From NCBI RefSeq assembly GCF_047200635.1, contig NZ_JBJZOI010000024.1, positions 14,067-78,066 on the forward strand: DNA of 64,000 nucleotides. Direction: 5' to 3'. Below, piece by piece: positions 43,851 through 52,863 of this stretch (its first letter is position 1; every line of letters begins with the position of its first letter). The notes under the pieces are model-generated. The model was not told the origin of the DNA. It did no database searches and saw nothing but the letters and a program-made list of their open reading frames with translations. This DNA comes from Saccharopolyspora_C sp047200635. Lineage in GTDB: Bacteria > Actinomycetota > Actinomycetes > Mycobacteriales > Pseudonocardiaceae. The position numbers and the translations under genes were made by a program.

Positions 43851-46800
43851 TCACTCCATGGGCGGGCGCTGCGCGTCCTGGATCTCCTGCAACGTGCCGT
43901 CGGCGACGAGCTCGGTCAGCGGACCGGGCAGCACGTAGGCGGTACCGCCGCCGGGCTGCTCGAACCACGGCACCGCGGTGCCCCGCAGCGCCTGCAACGG
44001 CCGCTGCACGCGGAACGCCGCGTACGGGCGGCCCGACCACTGCGGCGGCAGCGAGCGCTGGTTGTACGGCGTGTGCGCGGCGTAGGTGACGTTGCCCGCC
44101 GGGTCGCCGAAGCGGTCCAGCTCGGTACCGGGCTGCAGCACCAGGGAGCGGCGGTCCCGGTACAGCGTCAGCGGCGGTTCTCCGCGCAGCGGCTGGATGT
44201 TCGCGCCGCCACCGCCCTGCTGCTGCGGCGGACCCTGCTGCTCACCGGGGCCGTTCTGCGGCGGGCGCTTGATCGGGCCGCCGGGGCGGGCCTGCTGCTC
44301 GCCCTGCGCGGGAGCGCCCTGGCCCTGCGGGCCTTGGCGCGGCGGACCGGCCATGCCCGGTCCGGGCGGTCCGGGCCTCCGGTCGGCGCCGCCGGTCGGG
44401 GCGGCTCCGGGGCCGCCGTGCGGGCCCTGCGGCCCGGGAGCGCCCGGTCGGCCGCCCTCGGGCTCGGGACGCTGGCCGCGTTGCGGCAGCGGCTGGTTCG
44501 GTCCCTGCTGCGCGGGCCCCTGCTGGGCCGGGGCCGGGCCCTGCTGCCCGGGGTGGGGCTGCTGGCCGGGCCCCTGCTGGCCGGGGCCGTGCGGTCCCGG
44601 TGGCACCTGGTTCGGCGCGAAGCCGTTCGGCGCGGCGGAGCCGTTCGGGCCGGGCTGCTGCGCCGGGGGCGGCATCGGCTGGAACCGCGTCGCCTCGGCG
44701 TCCGCGCCCTGCGGGTGGTCGGTGCCCTCGGCGGCGTCCGGCTCAGCGGAAGCCTGGTTCGCGGTGAACAGGAAGTGCCCGCCGGTGCCCGGCGCGGGCT
44801 GGCGCTGCGGCGGTTCCGGCGTGCTCGCCCCGCGCTTCGGCAGGTCGCCGACAGCGGTGCGGGCCTGCTCGGGCTCCTCCTGGGCGACCGGTTCGGCCGG
44901 GGTCTCCGCGCGGGCGGGCTCCTCCGGTGCGGGTTCCGGTTCCTCGTGCTGCTCCGCGGTGAACAGGCCCTCGGCGGGGGAGTCCGGCGTGCTGCCGAAC
45001 GCGGCGAACCGGCCGGAGTCCGAGGAAGAACCCGGAGCGGGCGAGGACTGGGCCGGGGCCGGTTCGGCGGGCTCCGCGGCGGCCACCGGGGCGGCGATCT
45101 CGTTCGCGGGCTCCGCCTCCGCGGCGGTCTCGGCCTCCTCCTGCTCCGGCGCCTCCGGCAGCGAGCCGCGCCGCTGGTCCTCGGCGGCGGGCAACGGCGC
45201 GGTGCTGGACAGCAGCAGGCAGCCGAGCAGGAACGCCGCCGCCTGGTCGGCGTGGTCGAAGCGCACGTCGCCGTGCAGGTCGTCCTCGCCGGCGGTCACC
45301 ACCCAACCGGGCTCGTCGCGCAGCAGGCAGCGCGCGTCGGGGGAGTGGCTGCCCACGCGGTACTCGCGGCTGTCCACGTCGAGCTCGGTGAGCCGGTCGT
45401 GCAGGCGGGCCAGCACGGCCTGGGTGTCGTCCAGGTCCTCCTCGTCGGCGGACCCGCGGCCGTGCCGGGAGCTCTCCGCGACGTCGTCCTCCGGGGCCAG
45501 TCCGGCGGGGGCCTCGTCGACGCGCTCGGCGCCGTGCGTGATCAGCGGGGGCTCCCCGTGCTGCTCGGCGCCGTGCGTGAGCAGCGGCGGTTCCCGGTCG
45601 AGGGCGCCCTCGCGGCGGGGCTCCTCCCGGAGCGGGCGATCGTCCATCGGGGCCAGGTCTTCCCGGGAGGCCAGGTCTTCCCGGGAGGCCAGGTCTTCCC
45701 GGGGGGCCAGGTCCTCGCGCCGACCCAGGTCGTCGCGCCGCGGCAGCTCGTCGTGGAACGGCGACTCCTGGCGGCGCGGAGGCGCGCCGGCGGAGGCGAA
45801 GCCGGTCTCGGTGGCCGAGCCCTGCTGCTCGGGCGCGGGCAATCGCACCGCGAAGCCCTCGTCCACCCGCGGCGTCTCGCCGGTGGCCTGGTCGTCCTCG
45901 AAGCGGTCGTCCTCGAAGCGGTCGTCCGCACCCGCGTCGAAGTCCGGCTGGTCGAACAGCTCCCGCACCGCCGCGTCCCGGGTGCGGTCGTCGACCTCGG
46001 TGAGCGCGAACCGCCGGGAGCGGATGTGCTCGACGAGCTCCGGTTCCGGGGGCACGCCGTACTGCACGAGGTAGTAGGGGACGGCGCCCGGCCACACCCA
46101 GGTGCCGTCGGTGTGCCAGGTCGACGGCACCGAGGCGGGGGCGTTCGGGTCGAGCAGGTCGTCGTCGTTGTCGCGCGAGGCGAGCACGATCGGCGCGTTC
46201 TCCAGGTAGTGCCGGAGCGCGCCGGCCTCGTCCTGGTGCACCGGGGCGCGCGTCGCGACCAGCGGGCGGCCCTGCTCGTCGAAGTCGTCGAAGACGAGTG
46301 CCGTGCGGAAGGCGGTGCCCGGTTCCGGTGCGGCCTGGCCGATGGGGGAGTCGGCGGCCTGCGCGGGTTCCGGGGCCTGCTCGGCGCGCTGCGGTTCCGG
46401 AGCGCTCCGGTCCGCGGTGGCGCGCGACGGCAGCTCCGCCCCGCCCTGCCCGGCGGGTTCGTGCGGCGCGGGCCCGGGCTCGGCCGGGGCCGCGGCGGCG
46501 TCCAGCTTCTCCCGCATCCAGTCCGGCACGTTGTCGTCGGTGCGCGGGTAGCGGCGCAGCTCGTCGACGTACGCGGCGCGCGGCAGCGGGCGCTGCCACT
46601 GCGGCTCGGCGTCGAAGTTGATGTCGATGCGGTAGCTCGACGGACGCTCCACCACGTAGAGCGCGCTGAGCCAGGTCCCCACGTCGGGCCGGTACATGCC
46701 CTCGCGGAGGTGCTCGAAGATCTCCCACAGCTCCTCGGGCGGCTCCCACGGCTCGGTCCCGCCGTCCTGGGCGGCGACCTCACCGAGCAGATCCTGGTAC

Positions 46801-46928
46801 TCGCCCGTGGCGCGGTACTCGACCGTGATCTGCTGCCAGTCCTCAGGTGCGGCCTGCAACAGCAGGACGCCGATCCTGCGGGCTATCTGTTCCTGCTCTT
46901 CCGGACTGATCGCTGTCGGACGCGACAT
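43851..46928 (-). CDS. TNT (NAD glycohydrolase-like) domain protein with immunity-like N-terminus
   Basis: 1025 residues. The last ~115 residues match the tuberculosis necrotizing toxin domain of CpnT: LDRFGD, QRSLPPQWSG, YAAFRVQRPL and the hallmark PWFEQPGGGTAY. TNT hydrolyses NAD. The first ~140 residues (QIARRIGVLLLQAAPEDW, HLREGMYRPDVGTWLSALYV) resemble the DUF600/YezG immunity family. Two further globular stretches (about 230-310 and 500-570) and long Pro/Gln/Glu-rich linkers lie between. No signal peptide or membrane helix is evident. Start ATG 46928, GGAGG at ideal distance. No separate immunity gene is adjacent. Export route and toxicity are not shown by sequence. Confidence 0.8.
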   Translation of the reverse strand: MSRPTAISPEEQEQIARRIGVLLLQAAPEDWQQITVEYRATGEYQDLLGEVAAQDGGTEPWEPPEELWEIFEHLREGMYRPDVGTWLSALYVVERPSSYRIDINFDAEPQWQRPLPRAAYVDELRRYPRTDDNVPDWMREKLDAAAAPAEPGPAPHEPAGQGGAELPSRATADRSAPEPQRAEQAPEPAQAADSPIGQAAPEPGTAFRTALVFDDFDEQGRPLVATRAPVHQDEAGALRHYLENAPIVLASRDNDDDLLDPNAPASVPSTWHTDGTWVWPGAVPYYLVQYGVPPEPELVEHIRSRRFALTEVDDRTRDAAVRELFDQPDFDAGADDRFEDDRFEDDQATGETPRVDEGFAVRLPAPEQQGSATETGFASAGAPPRRQESPFHDELPRRDDLGRREDLAPREDLASREDLASREDLAPMDDRPLREEPRREGALDREPPLLTHGAEQHGEPPLITHGAERVDEAPAGLAPEDDVAESSRHGRGSADEEDLDDTQAVLARLHDRLTELDVDSREYRVGSHSPDARCLLRDEPGWVVTAGEDDLHGDVRFDHADQAAAFLLGCLLLSSTAPLPAAEDQRRGSLPEAPEQEEAETAAEAEPANEIAAPVAAAEPAEPAPAQSSPAPGSSSDSGRFAAFGSTPDSPAEGLFTAEQHEEPEPAPEEPARAETPAEPVAQEEPEQARTAVGDLPKRGASTPEPPQRQPAPGTGGHFLFTANQASAEPDAAEGTDHPQGADAEATRFQPMPPPAQQPGPNGSAAPNGFAPNQVPPGPHGPGQQGPGQQPHPGQQGPAPAQQGPAQQGPNQPLPQRGQRPEPEGGRPGAPGPQGPHGGPGAAPTGGADRRPGPPGPGMAGPPRQGPQGQGAPAQGEQQARPGGPIKRPPQNGPGEQQGPPQQQGGGGANIQPLRGEPPLTLYRDRRSLVLQPGTELDRFGDPAGNVTYAAHTPYNQRSLPPQWSGRPYAAFRVQRPLQALRGTAVPWFEQPGGGTAYVLPGPLTELVADGTLQEIQDAQRPPME
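45651..45722. repeat. 18-bp tandem repeat inside TNT-domain gene
   Basis: Four tandem copies of the 18-mer GGCCAGGTCTTCCCGGGA (the last two diverged) encode repeated REDLAS/REDLAP hexapeptides in a charged linker. Copy number may vary between strains. Confidence 0.75.
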
Positions 46929-47118
46929 GGGTGACATCCTCCCCCTCTCAACCGGGCCCACCGACCCCGCCCCGCGAGAACGCTACTCGAAGGGTGGATC
47001 GTGGTGTGTCGTCCCGGGTGAGTTCGGTGCAGTGCGGTCGGCGCCGTGACATCGGCGATGATCGTCGGGTGGGCGGGTTCCGAGCACCAAAGCCTGCCTT
47101 GCGGATGCTCCGAGCGAC

Positions 47119-47138
47119 ATCACACCACCAGGTGTGAT
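47119..47138. promoter_or_regulatory. inverted repeat upstream of MFS transporter
   Basis: ATCACACC-ACCA-GGTGTGAT is a perfect 8+8 dyad 32 bp upstream of the MFS start, a typical repressor operator (GntR/MarR size). No regulator gene is adjacent. Confidence 0.55.
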
Positions 47139-47170
47139 CCACCGCGCGGGAAATCGGTGGCCGTCACAGC

Positions 47171-48436
47171 GTGCCGCCGGGCACAGTGTTCCCGGTGCTG
47201 CGCCCCTACTTCCTGCTCGCCCGGGTCCCGCACGCCTTCGCGCTGCTCAGCGCGTCGCTCCTGGCCCGGATGCACCAGCCCGCGATCAGCCTGGTGCTCA
47301 CCTTCCTGATCGCCGACCGCACGGGCTCCTACGCGGCGGGCGGTGTGGTCGGGGGTGCGATCACGGTGGCGCAGGCGGTGGCCGCCCCGCTGCGCGGGCG
47401 CGCGGCGGACCGGACGGGACCGGGGCGGGTGCTGGTGATCACGGGCTGCGGTTACGGGCTCGGTCTCGCGCTGCTGGCGTTCCTGGCCGGGCCGGAGGGC
47501 TGGCTGCCCGCCGAGAACTGGTGGCTGCTGGTGCCGGTCGCTGCGGCCACCGGGTTGTCGTTCCCGCCGGCCGGGCAGGTCGGCCGCGCGATGTGGCTGC
47601 GGATCGCGGACGGGCCCGCCCGGCGGGCGGCGTTCGCGGTGGAGGCGACCGCGCAGGAGCTGCTGTTCGTGATCGCGCCGATCCTCGCGGCCTTCGCGGT
47701 GGCCGCGCAGGGCGCGTTCGCGGCGACGCTGTGGTGCGCCGCGGTCGGAGCGCTCGGTCCGGTGGTGTTCGCCCTCGTGCTGCGGCGGGCCGGGATCACG
47801 GCGGCTCCAGCGGGGGAACGGTCCCGCGCCGCGCGGCGGCTGCTGGCGGTGCCGGGTTTCGCCCTCGCCCTCGGGTTCACCTGCCTCATGATCGCCGGGG
47901 TGGTCGCGGTGGACCTGCTGATCGTGGGCTGGTCGCGGGATCGCGGCGCCCCGGAGCTGGCGGGCTACCTCGCCGCGGTGTGGGCGGTCGGGTCGCTGAT
48001 CGGCGGGCTGCTGCTGGGCGCGGCGCGCGGGCGGCCCCGGTTGTGGCTGCGCGGGGCGCTGGTCGCGACCGGGCTGCTCGCGCTGGTGCCGGTGCTGCCG
48101 CCGGTGGCCGATCCCGGTTCGCCGTGGGTGGTGGGTGCGGTGCTCCTGGTCGGCGGCCTGGGGATCGCGCCGATGTTCGCGGCGAACAACGCGCAGCTCG
48201 GGGAGCTCGCGCCGGACGGGCGGCGGGCGGAGGCCTTCGGCTGGCTGGGCAGCGCGGGCACGGCCGGGGCGGCGCTGGCGGCCCCGCTGACCGGGGCGCT
48301 GCTGGACGTGGCCGGTCCGGCCGCGGCCGCGGCGACGGGGGCGTCCCTCGCTTTCGCGGCGGTGTGCCTCGCCGCACATCCGAACCTGCGCGGCTCGCGC
48401 CCGGCGCCAGCGGCGGAGGACACTGCCGTCACGTGA
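47171..48436 (+). CDS. MFS transporter
   Basis: 421 residues with about twelve hydrophobic helices. The loop 2-3 motif appears as LRGRAADRTGPGRVLV. Related to YfcJ/antibiotic-efflux-type facilitators; substrate unknown. GTG 47171 is used, with GTG 47192 and 47201 as alternatives because no strong ribosome-binding site is visible. The stop overlaps the next transporter gene by 4 nt (GTGA), so the two are cotranscribed. A perfect dyad lies upstream. Confidence 0.87.
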   Translation: MPPGTVFPVLRPYFLLARVPHAFALLSASLLARMHQPAISLVLTFLIADRTGSYAAGGVVGGAITVAQAVAAPLRGRAADRTGPGRVLVITGCGYGLGLALLAFLAGPEGWLPAENWWLLVPVAAATGLSFPPAGQVGRAMWLRIADGPARRAAFAVEATAQELLFVIAPILAAFAVAAQGAFAATLWCAAVGALGPVVFALVLRRAGITAAPAGERSRAARRLLAVPGFALALGFTCLMIAGVVAVDLLIVGWSRDRGAPELAGYLAAVWAVGSLIGGLLLGAARGRPRLWLRGALVATGLLALVPVLPPVADPGSPWVVGAVLLVGGLGIAPMFAANNAQLGELAPDGRRAEAFGWLGSAGTAGAALAAPLTGALLDVAGPAAAAATGASLAFAAVCLAAHPNLRGSRPAPAAEDTAVT

Positions 48437-49380
48437 CCTCAGCACCTCGTTCCCCCGCCGCCGCCCGCGGTCTCGGCCTGCTCGGGGCCGTCGCGGTCGG
48501 GGTGGTCCTCGCCGTGCAGTCCCGGCTCAACGGCGCGCTCGGCGCCCGGTTGGGCGATGGGCTCGGAGCGGCGCTGATCTCGTTCGGAACCGGCCTGGTG
48601 GTGCTGCTGGCCGCCGCCGCCTTCCTGCCGGTGGCGCGGCGCGGCCTGCGGCGGGTGGGTGCGGCGCTGCGCGATGGCGGAATGCGCTGGTGGCAGTGCC
48701 TCGGTGGGGTCGCGGGCGGTTTCCTGGTGTTCGGCCAGGGCCTGTCGGCGGCCGCCCTCGGCGTCGCGCTGTTCACGGTGGCCGTGGTCGCCGGACAGGT
48801 CGGCAGCGGGCTCGTGGTGGACCGGCTGGGGCTGGGTCCGGCGGGGCCGCAGCGGGTCACCGCCCCTCGGGTGGCGGGCGCCGCGCTGGCGGTGGTCGCG
48901 GTGCTGGTGGCGGTGTGGGACGAGCTGACCGGCGCGGGCGTGAGCTGGCTGCTCGCGGTGCCCGCGCTGGCCGGGATCGGGGTGGCCTGGCAGCAGGCGG
49001 TGAACGGCCGGGTCAAGCAGACCGCGGGTTCGCCGGCCTCCGCCGCCCTGATCAACTTCGCGGTCGGCGCGGTGGCGCTGCTGATCGCCTGGCTGGTGGA
49101 GGTCGCCGTGCGCGGCCTGCCGGCCGGGCTGCCGGGCGAACCGTGGCTCTACCTCGGGGGCGTGCTGGGCATCTTCGTCATCGGGGGCGCCGCCGCCCTG
49201 GTGCACCGCACCGGTGTGCTGGTGCTGAGCATGGGCATGGTCGCCGGGCAGCTGTTCGGCGCGCTGCTGCTGGACTTCCTGGTCCCCGCTCCCGGCACCG
49301 AGGTCGCCCCCACGACGGTGTTCGGAGTGCTGCTCACCTTCCTCGCGGTGGCGGTGGCCTCCGTCCCGGGCCGCTCCTGA
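48433..49380 (+). CDS. DMT family transporter (DUF606/YdcZ type)
   Basis: 315 residues with ten hydrophobic helices in two repeats. The start of each repeat carries the YdcZ pattern: GVVLAVQSRLNGALGARLG and GIGVAWQQAVNGRVKQTAGSP, both with the conserved Asn-Gly. Function of the family is largely unknown, probably small-molecule export. GTG at 48433 overlaps the MFS stop, indicating one operon of two unrelated transporters. Confidence 0.88.
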   Translation: MTSAPRSPAAARGLGLLGAVAVGVVLAVQSRLNGALGARLGDGLGAALISFGTGLVVLLAAAAFLPVARRGLRRVGAALRDGGMRWWQCLGGVAGGFLVFGQGLSAAALGVALFTVAVVAGQVGSGLVVDRLGLGPAGPQRVTAPRVAGAALAVVAVLVAVWDELTGAGVSWLLAVPALAGIGVAWQQAVNGRVKQTAGSPASAALINFAVGAVALLIAWLVEVAVRGLPAGLPGEPWLYLGGVLGIFVIGGAAALVHRTGVLVLSMGMVAGQLFGALLLDFLVPAPGTEVAPTTVFGVLLTFLAVAVASVPGRS

Positions 49381-49467
49381 GCGCCCGGCCGGGCACCGCA
49401 CGAGTTCGCCGGGCGGGACGCGAGGCGCACGTTCGGGTGCGGGGTGGGTCTGCCACGATGGTCAACC

Positions 49468-50319
49468 GTGAGCGCGACCATCCTCGACGGCAAGGCCACC
49501 AAGAACGCGATCTACGACGAGCTGCGGGAGCGCGTGGACCGGCTCGCCGAGCGCGGCGTCACCCCGGGGCTCGGGACCGTGCTGGTCGGTGAGGACCCGG
49601 GATCGCAGTCCTACGTGCGCGGCAAGCACAACGACTGCGCGAAGATCGGCATCGCCTCGCTGCGCCGGGACCTGCCCGCCGAGAGCACCCAGGCCGAGCT
49701 GGAGGCCGTCCTCGACGACCTCAACGCCGACCCGGCCTGCACCGGCTACATCGTGCAGCTGCCGCTGCCGGAGCACCTCGACGCCGGGCCGCTGCTGGAG
49801 CGGGTCGCGCCGGACAAGGACGCCGACGGGCTGCACCCGATCAGCCTCGGCCGCCTGGTGCTCGGCGAGCCCGGGCCGCTGCCCTGCACCCCGCGCGGCA
49901 TCGTGGAGCTGCTGCGGCGCCACGAGGTCCCGCTCGACGGCGCGCGCGTCGCGGTCGTCGGGCGCGGGATCACCGTCGGCCGCCCGCTGGGCCTGCTGCT
50001 GACCCGCCGCACCGAGAACGCCACCGTCGTCCTGTGCCACACCGGGACCCGCGATCTCGCCGAGGAGGTGCGCCGCGCGGACGTCGTGGTCGCCGCCGCG
50101 GGCACCCCGCACCTGATCACCCCCGACATGGTCAAGCCCGGTGCCGCCGTGCTCGACGTCGGCGTCACCCGCACCGAGGAGGGCGTGGCCGGGGACGTGC
50201 ACCCCGACGTCGCCGAGGTCGCCGGTCACCTCTCGCCGAATCCGGGCGGGGTGGGGCCGATGACGCGCGCCATGCTGCTCACCAACGTCGTGGAGGCCGC
50301 GGAGCGCCATGTCCCCTGA
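49468..50319 (+). CDS. folD: methylenetetrahydrofolate dehydrogenase / cyclohydrolase
   Basis: 283 residues. Signatures: YVRGKHNDCAKIGI with catalytic Lys, GYIVQLPLPEHLD, PCTPRGIVELL and the NADP motif VVGRGITVGRPLGLLL; the end has PGGVGPMTRAMLL. It interconverts 5,10-methylene- and 10-formyl-THF, supplying formyl groups for PurN and PurH. GTG 49468 is the family start; a longer reading adds eight unsupported residues. The DUF3017 gene follows, an arrangement usual in actinobacteria. Confidence 0.97.
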   Translation: MSATILDGKATKNAIYDELRERVDRLAERGVTPGLGTVLVGEDPGSQSYVRGKHNDCAKIGIASLRRDLPAESTQAELEAVLDDLNADPACTGYIVQLPLPEHLDAGPLLERVAPDKDADGLHPISLGRLVLGEPGPLPCTPRGIVELLRRHEVPLDGARVAVVGRGITVGRPLGLLLTRRTENATVVLCHTGTRDLAEEVRRADVVVAAAGTPHLITPDMVKPGAAVLDVGVTRTEEGVAGDVHPDVAEVAGHLSPNPGGVGPMTRAMLLTNVVEAAERHVP

Positions 50320-50389
50320 TGGATCCGAGGGCCACCGCGGGCTGGGCTCTACGATGACCCGGCACTTCGGGCAAGCGTGGGAGGCCGGC

Positions 50390-50686
50390 ATGAACGAACG
50401 CTTCGGCGACCGGGCGAAGTGGGCGGTGCACGTCCCGTTCGCGCTGGTCCTGCTGGTCGCGGCGATCGGCTTCCTGCGGATCGCGATGCACGCCTGGCGC
50501 GAGGGCTCGATGCTGCTGAGCCTCGCGCTGGTGCTGGCCGCCGCCGCGCGCGCCTTCCTCCGCGACGACCAGGTGGGGCTGCTCGCGGTCCGCTCCCGCA
50601 AGGTCGACCTGATCCTCTACGGGGGTTTCGGGTTCGTGCTGCTCGCGGTCGCGGTCACCATCGTCGGCGGCCCACTCGACTTCTGA
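50390..50686 (+). CDS. DUF3017 small membrane protein
   Basis: 98 residues. Three hydrophobic segments (WAVHVPFALVLLVAAIGFL, MLLSLALVLAAAARAFL, LILYGGFGFVLLAVAVTIV) with the conserved FLRDDQVGLLAVRSRKVD between the last two. This is the DUF3017 family found beside folD in actinobacteria; function unknown. ATG 50390 is preferred since GGGAGG stands 5 nt upstream; ATG 50309 would overlap folD and adds non-conserved residues. Confidence 0.82.
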   Translation: MNERFGDRAKWAVHVPFALVLLVAAIGFLRIAMHAWREGSMLLSLALVLAAAARAFLRDDQVGLLAVRSRKVDLILYGGFGFVLLAVAVTIVGGPLDF

Positions 50687-50723
50687 GCGAGCTCAACGGC
50701 CCCCGCCGGGAGGTCCGCTCAGC

Positions 50724-51566
50724 TCATTCCCACCAGAACGACCAGGTGCGGCGGCCCCGGATCTCGCGGGCGTAGGAGGCGATGCTGCCGGAGTCCTGGA
50801 GCACCCGGTCCGGGCAGAACGCCCAGTGCTCCGCCGCGACCGAGGTCGCGTGCGCCGGATCCTGCGGCGGAGCCGCCACGCTCACGTCCAGCCGGTCCGG
50901 CCCGAGCCGCAGCAGCCGCGCGCCGAACCGCTCCTCCCAGCTGCGCAGCAGCGCGGAGAGCCCGGCGGTGCGGGACACGTGGTTCGCCGCCCCCGACCAG
51001 CCGAGCACGGTGAGCGCGTCCGAACCCCGCCGCACCGGCACCAGCGCGAGCCGGGTCTCGTCGTCGACGAACCGGGCGGCCTGCTGGTTGGCCAGGACGT
51101 CCGGGTCCGCCAGCAGGTTCCCGGCGGGCGCCAGCTCCGGGCAGTTCGCGTCGAACGGCGCCAGCGCGTCCATGTCGTAGGCGGGCCCGAGGTCGTCGTC
51201 GGCCCGGCACAGCCCGTCCCAGATCCGCAGCATCACGTCCTCGGCCCGCCACAGGTCGATGTGGTCCAGCGGTTCCGGCGGGACCACGCCGACGGTGCAG
51301 CGGCTGCCGTAGGTCTCCGTGTCGTCGCACAGCAGCAGCGGCCACAGCCCGGTGCGCCGGTGATCGGCCCGCAGCGCCCCGAGCATCCGGGGCGCGGGGC
51401 GGTCCAGGCTGATCCAGCACAGCGGCGGTTCGTCGCCGGTGGCCCGGGTGGACTGCTCGGAGAGCAGCTCCCCCTCGGGCAGCGGGATCGAGGGCGCCAC
51501 TCCGGCGGCCCTGGCCAGCAGCTCCGAGAGGTCGGCGGCTACCTCGCTGGCCCGGTCGTCGTGCAC
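50724..51566 (-). CDS. DUF4253 domain protein
   Basis: 280 residues, cytosolic. The C-terminal ~110 residues match DUF4253: LLRSWEERFGARLLRLG, LDVSVAAPPQDPAHA, AAEHWAFCPDRV and the terminal RRTWSFWWE. The N-terminal half (ALRADHRRTGLWPLLLC) is also typical. No function is known for the family. GTG 51566 is used; AGGAGG lies 11 nt upstream. Neighbours give no clue. Confidence 0.85.
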   Translation of the reverse strand: MHDDRASEVAADLSELLARAAGVAPSIPLPEGELLSEQSTRATGDEPPLCWISLDRPAPRMLGALRADHRRTGLWPLLLCDDTETYGSRCTVGVVPPEPLDHIDLWRAEDVMLRIWDGLCRADDDLGPAYDMDALAPFDANCPELAPAGNLLADPDVLANQQAARFVDDETRLALVPVRRGSDALTVLGWSGAANHVSRTAGLSALLRSWEERFGARLLRLGPDRLDVSVAAPPQDPAHATSVAAEHWAFCPDRVLQDSGSIASYAREIRGRRTWSFWWE

Positions 51567-51741
51567 CTCGTCACCGCCTCCTCACCTGACGTCACGCCGC
51601 GCCCACCCTAATCAGGCGCGCACCACCCCGGGTGAACCTGGCGCCTTTTCGTGATCCAGAGCGGTCGGCGGGCGAACCCCGCGGCCGCCTCTCGCGGTCG
51701 GCTCGCCGTCCTCGGGAGAAGGCCGGGCGCGGTCCCTCCCG

Positions 51742-52770
51742 TCACGGCACCAGCACGATCTTGCCGGTGGCCGCGCCGGACCGGTGCAGCGACAGCGCGT
51801 GCGCCGCGTCCGCCAGCGGGATCCGGTGCGAGATCAGCGGGCGCAGCGCACCGTCCGCGAGCAGCGCCAGCAGCGCGCGGAGGTCCTCGCGGTAGCGGCG
51901 GTCGGTCCGCACGTAGTACATCCGGGCGCGCCGCCCACCGGTGCGCCCGAGCAGCCGCAGCGCTTCCCAGCGAGCGATGAGCCGGGCGACGTCGGCGTAC
52001 GGCTTCCACCACGAGGTGTCGTCGTCGAGGGTGCTCGCGCTCCCGTAGCTGAGCAGCCGCCCGCCGGGCGCGAGCAGCTCCCAGGAGCGGGTGAGGTTGC
52101 CGGGTCCGAGCGGGTCGAACACGGCGTCCACCCCGGCGGGCGCGAGCTCCCGGACCCGTCGGCCGACGTCCTCGGTGCGGTGGTCGACGAGGTCGGCGCC
52201 GAGCTCGCGCAGCGCCTCGTGCCGGTGCCCGGAGGCGGTGCCGATGGCGCGCACCCCCGCGAGGCGGCACAGCTGGAGCAGGGTGCTGCCGACGCCGCCG
52301 CCCGCGCCGTGCACCAGCGCGGTCGCGCCGCGCGCCGCGCGGGCGCCGCGGTGCAGCAGCTGCCAGGCGGTGACGCCGTTGGTGACCAGCGCGACCGCTT
52401 CGTCGGCGGGGACCTCGCCGGGCACGACGACGGCCGCGTCCGCGGCGATCTCGACGTGGTCGGCCCAGGCGCCGGTGCGGGTCAGCGCTGCGACGCGCTG
52501 GCCCGGCCGGCAGGTGGTGACGCCGGAGCCCGTGGCGAGGACTTCGCCGACGAGGTCGTAGCCGGGCACGAACGGGAAGGCGGGCTGCATCGGGTAGCGC
52601 CCGCTGAGCATCTGCACTTCGGCGAACGACAGCCCGGCCGCTTCGACGCGGACCAGCACGCGTCCGGCTCCGGGTGCCGAATGCTCGGTCTCCCTGCTGA
52701 TCAGCACGTCCTGCGGGGCGCCGAGTCCGGTGAGCACGAGCTCGCGGCCGGTGATCGGGACGGTGTCCAT
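51742..52770 (-). CDS. medium-chain zinc-less alcohol dehydrogenase / quinone oxidoreductase-like
   Basis: 342 residues. GroES-like N-terminal domain (VLVRVEAAGLSFAEVQMLSGRYP, FVPGYDLVGEV) and NADPH Rossmann domain with ALVHGAGGGVGSTLLQLCR. The structural and catalytic zinc Cys/His ligands are missing, so it belongs to the zeta-crystallin/quinone oxidoreductase branch that reduces enones or quinones with NADPH. It is divergent from a TetR regulator, the likely controller. Confidence 0.9.
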   Translation of the reverse strand: MDTVPITGRELVLTGLGAPQDVLISRETEHSAPGAGRVLVRVEAAGLSFAEVQMLSGRYPMQPAFPFVPGYDLVGEVLATGSGVTTCRPGQRVAALTRTGAWADHVEIAADAAVVVPGEVPADEAVALVTNGVTAWQLLHRGARAARGATALVHGAGGGVGSTLLQLCRLAGVRAIGTASGHRHEALRELGADLVDHRTEDVGRRVRELAPAGVDAVFDPLGPGNLTRSWELLAPGGRLLSYGSASTLDDDTSWWKPYADVARLIARWEALRLLGRTGGRRARMYYVRTDRRYREDLRALLALLADGALRPLISHRIPLADAAHALSLHRSGAATGKIVLVP

Positions 52771-52782
52771 GGGTCAGCTCCG

Positions 52783-52839
52783 TGATAACAAGTAGCGAAA
52801 GTAAGAATCTATAACGAGAGAATGCACCTGTTACCATCG
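52783..52839. promoter_or_regulatory. divergent promoter and paired sites between oxidoreductase and TetR genes
   Basis: GATAACAAGT near 52786 and, inverted, ACCTGTTACC near 52830 are similar half-sites flanking TATAAC (52810-52815), which can act as -10 on both strands. A TetR operator here would repress both genes. Confidence 0.4.
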
Positions 52840-52863
52840 CGGCGTCAACAGGGAGGTCGACGA

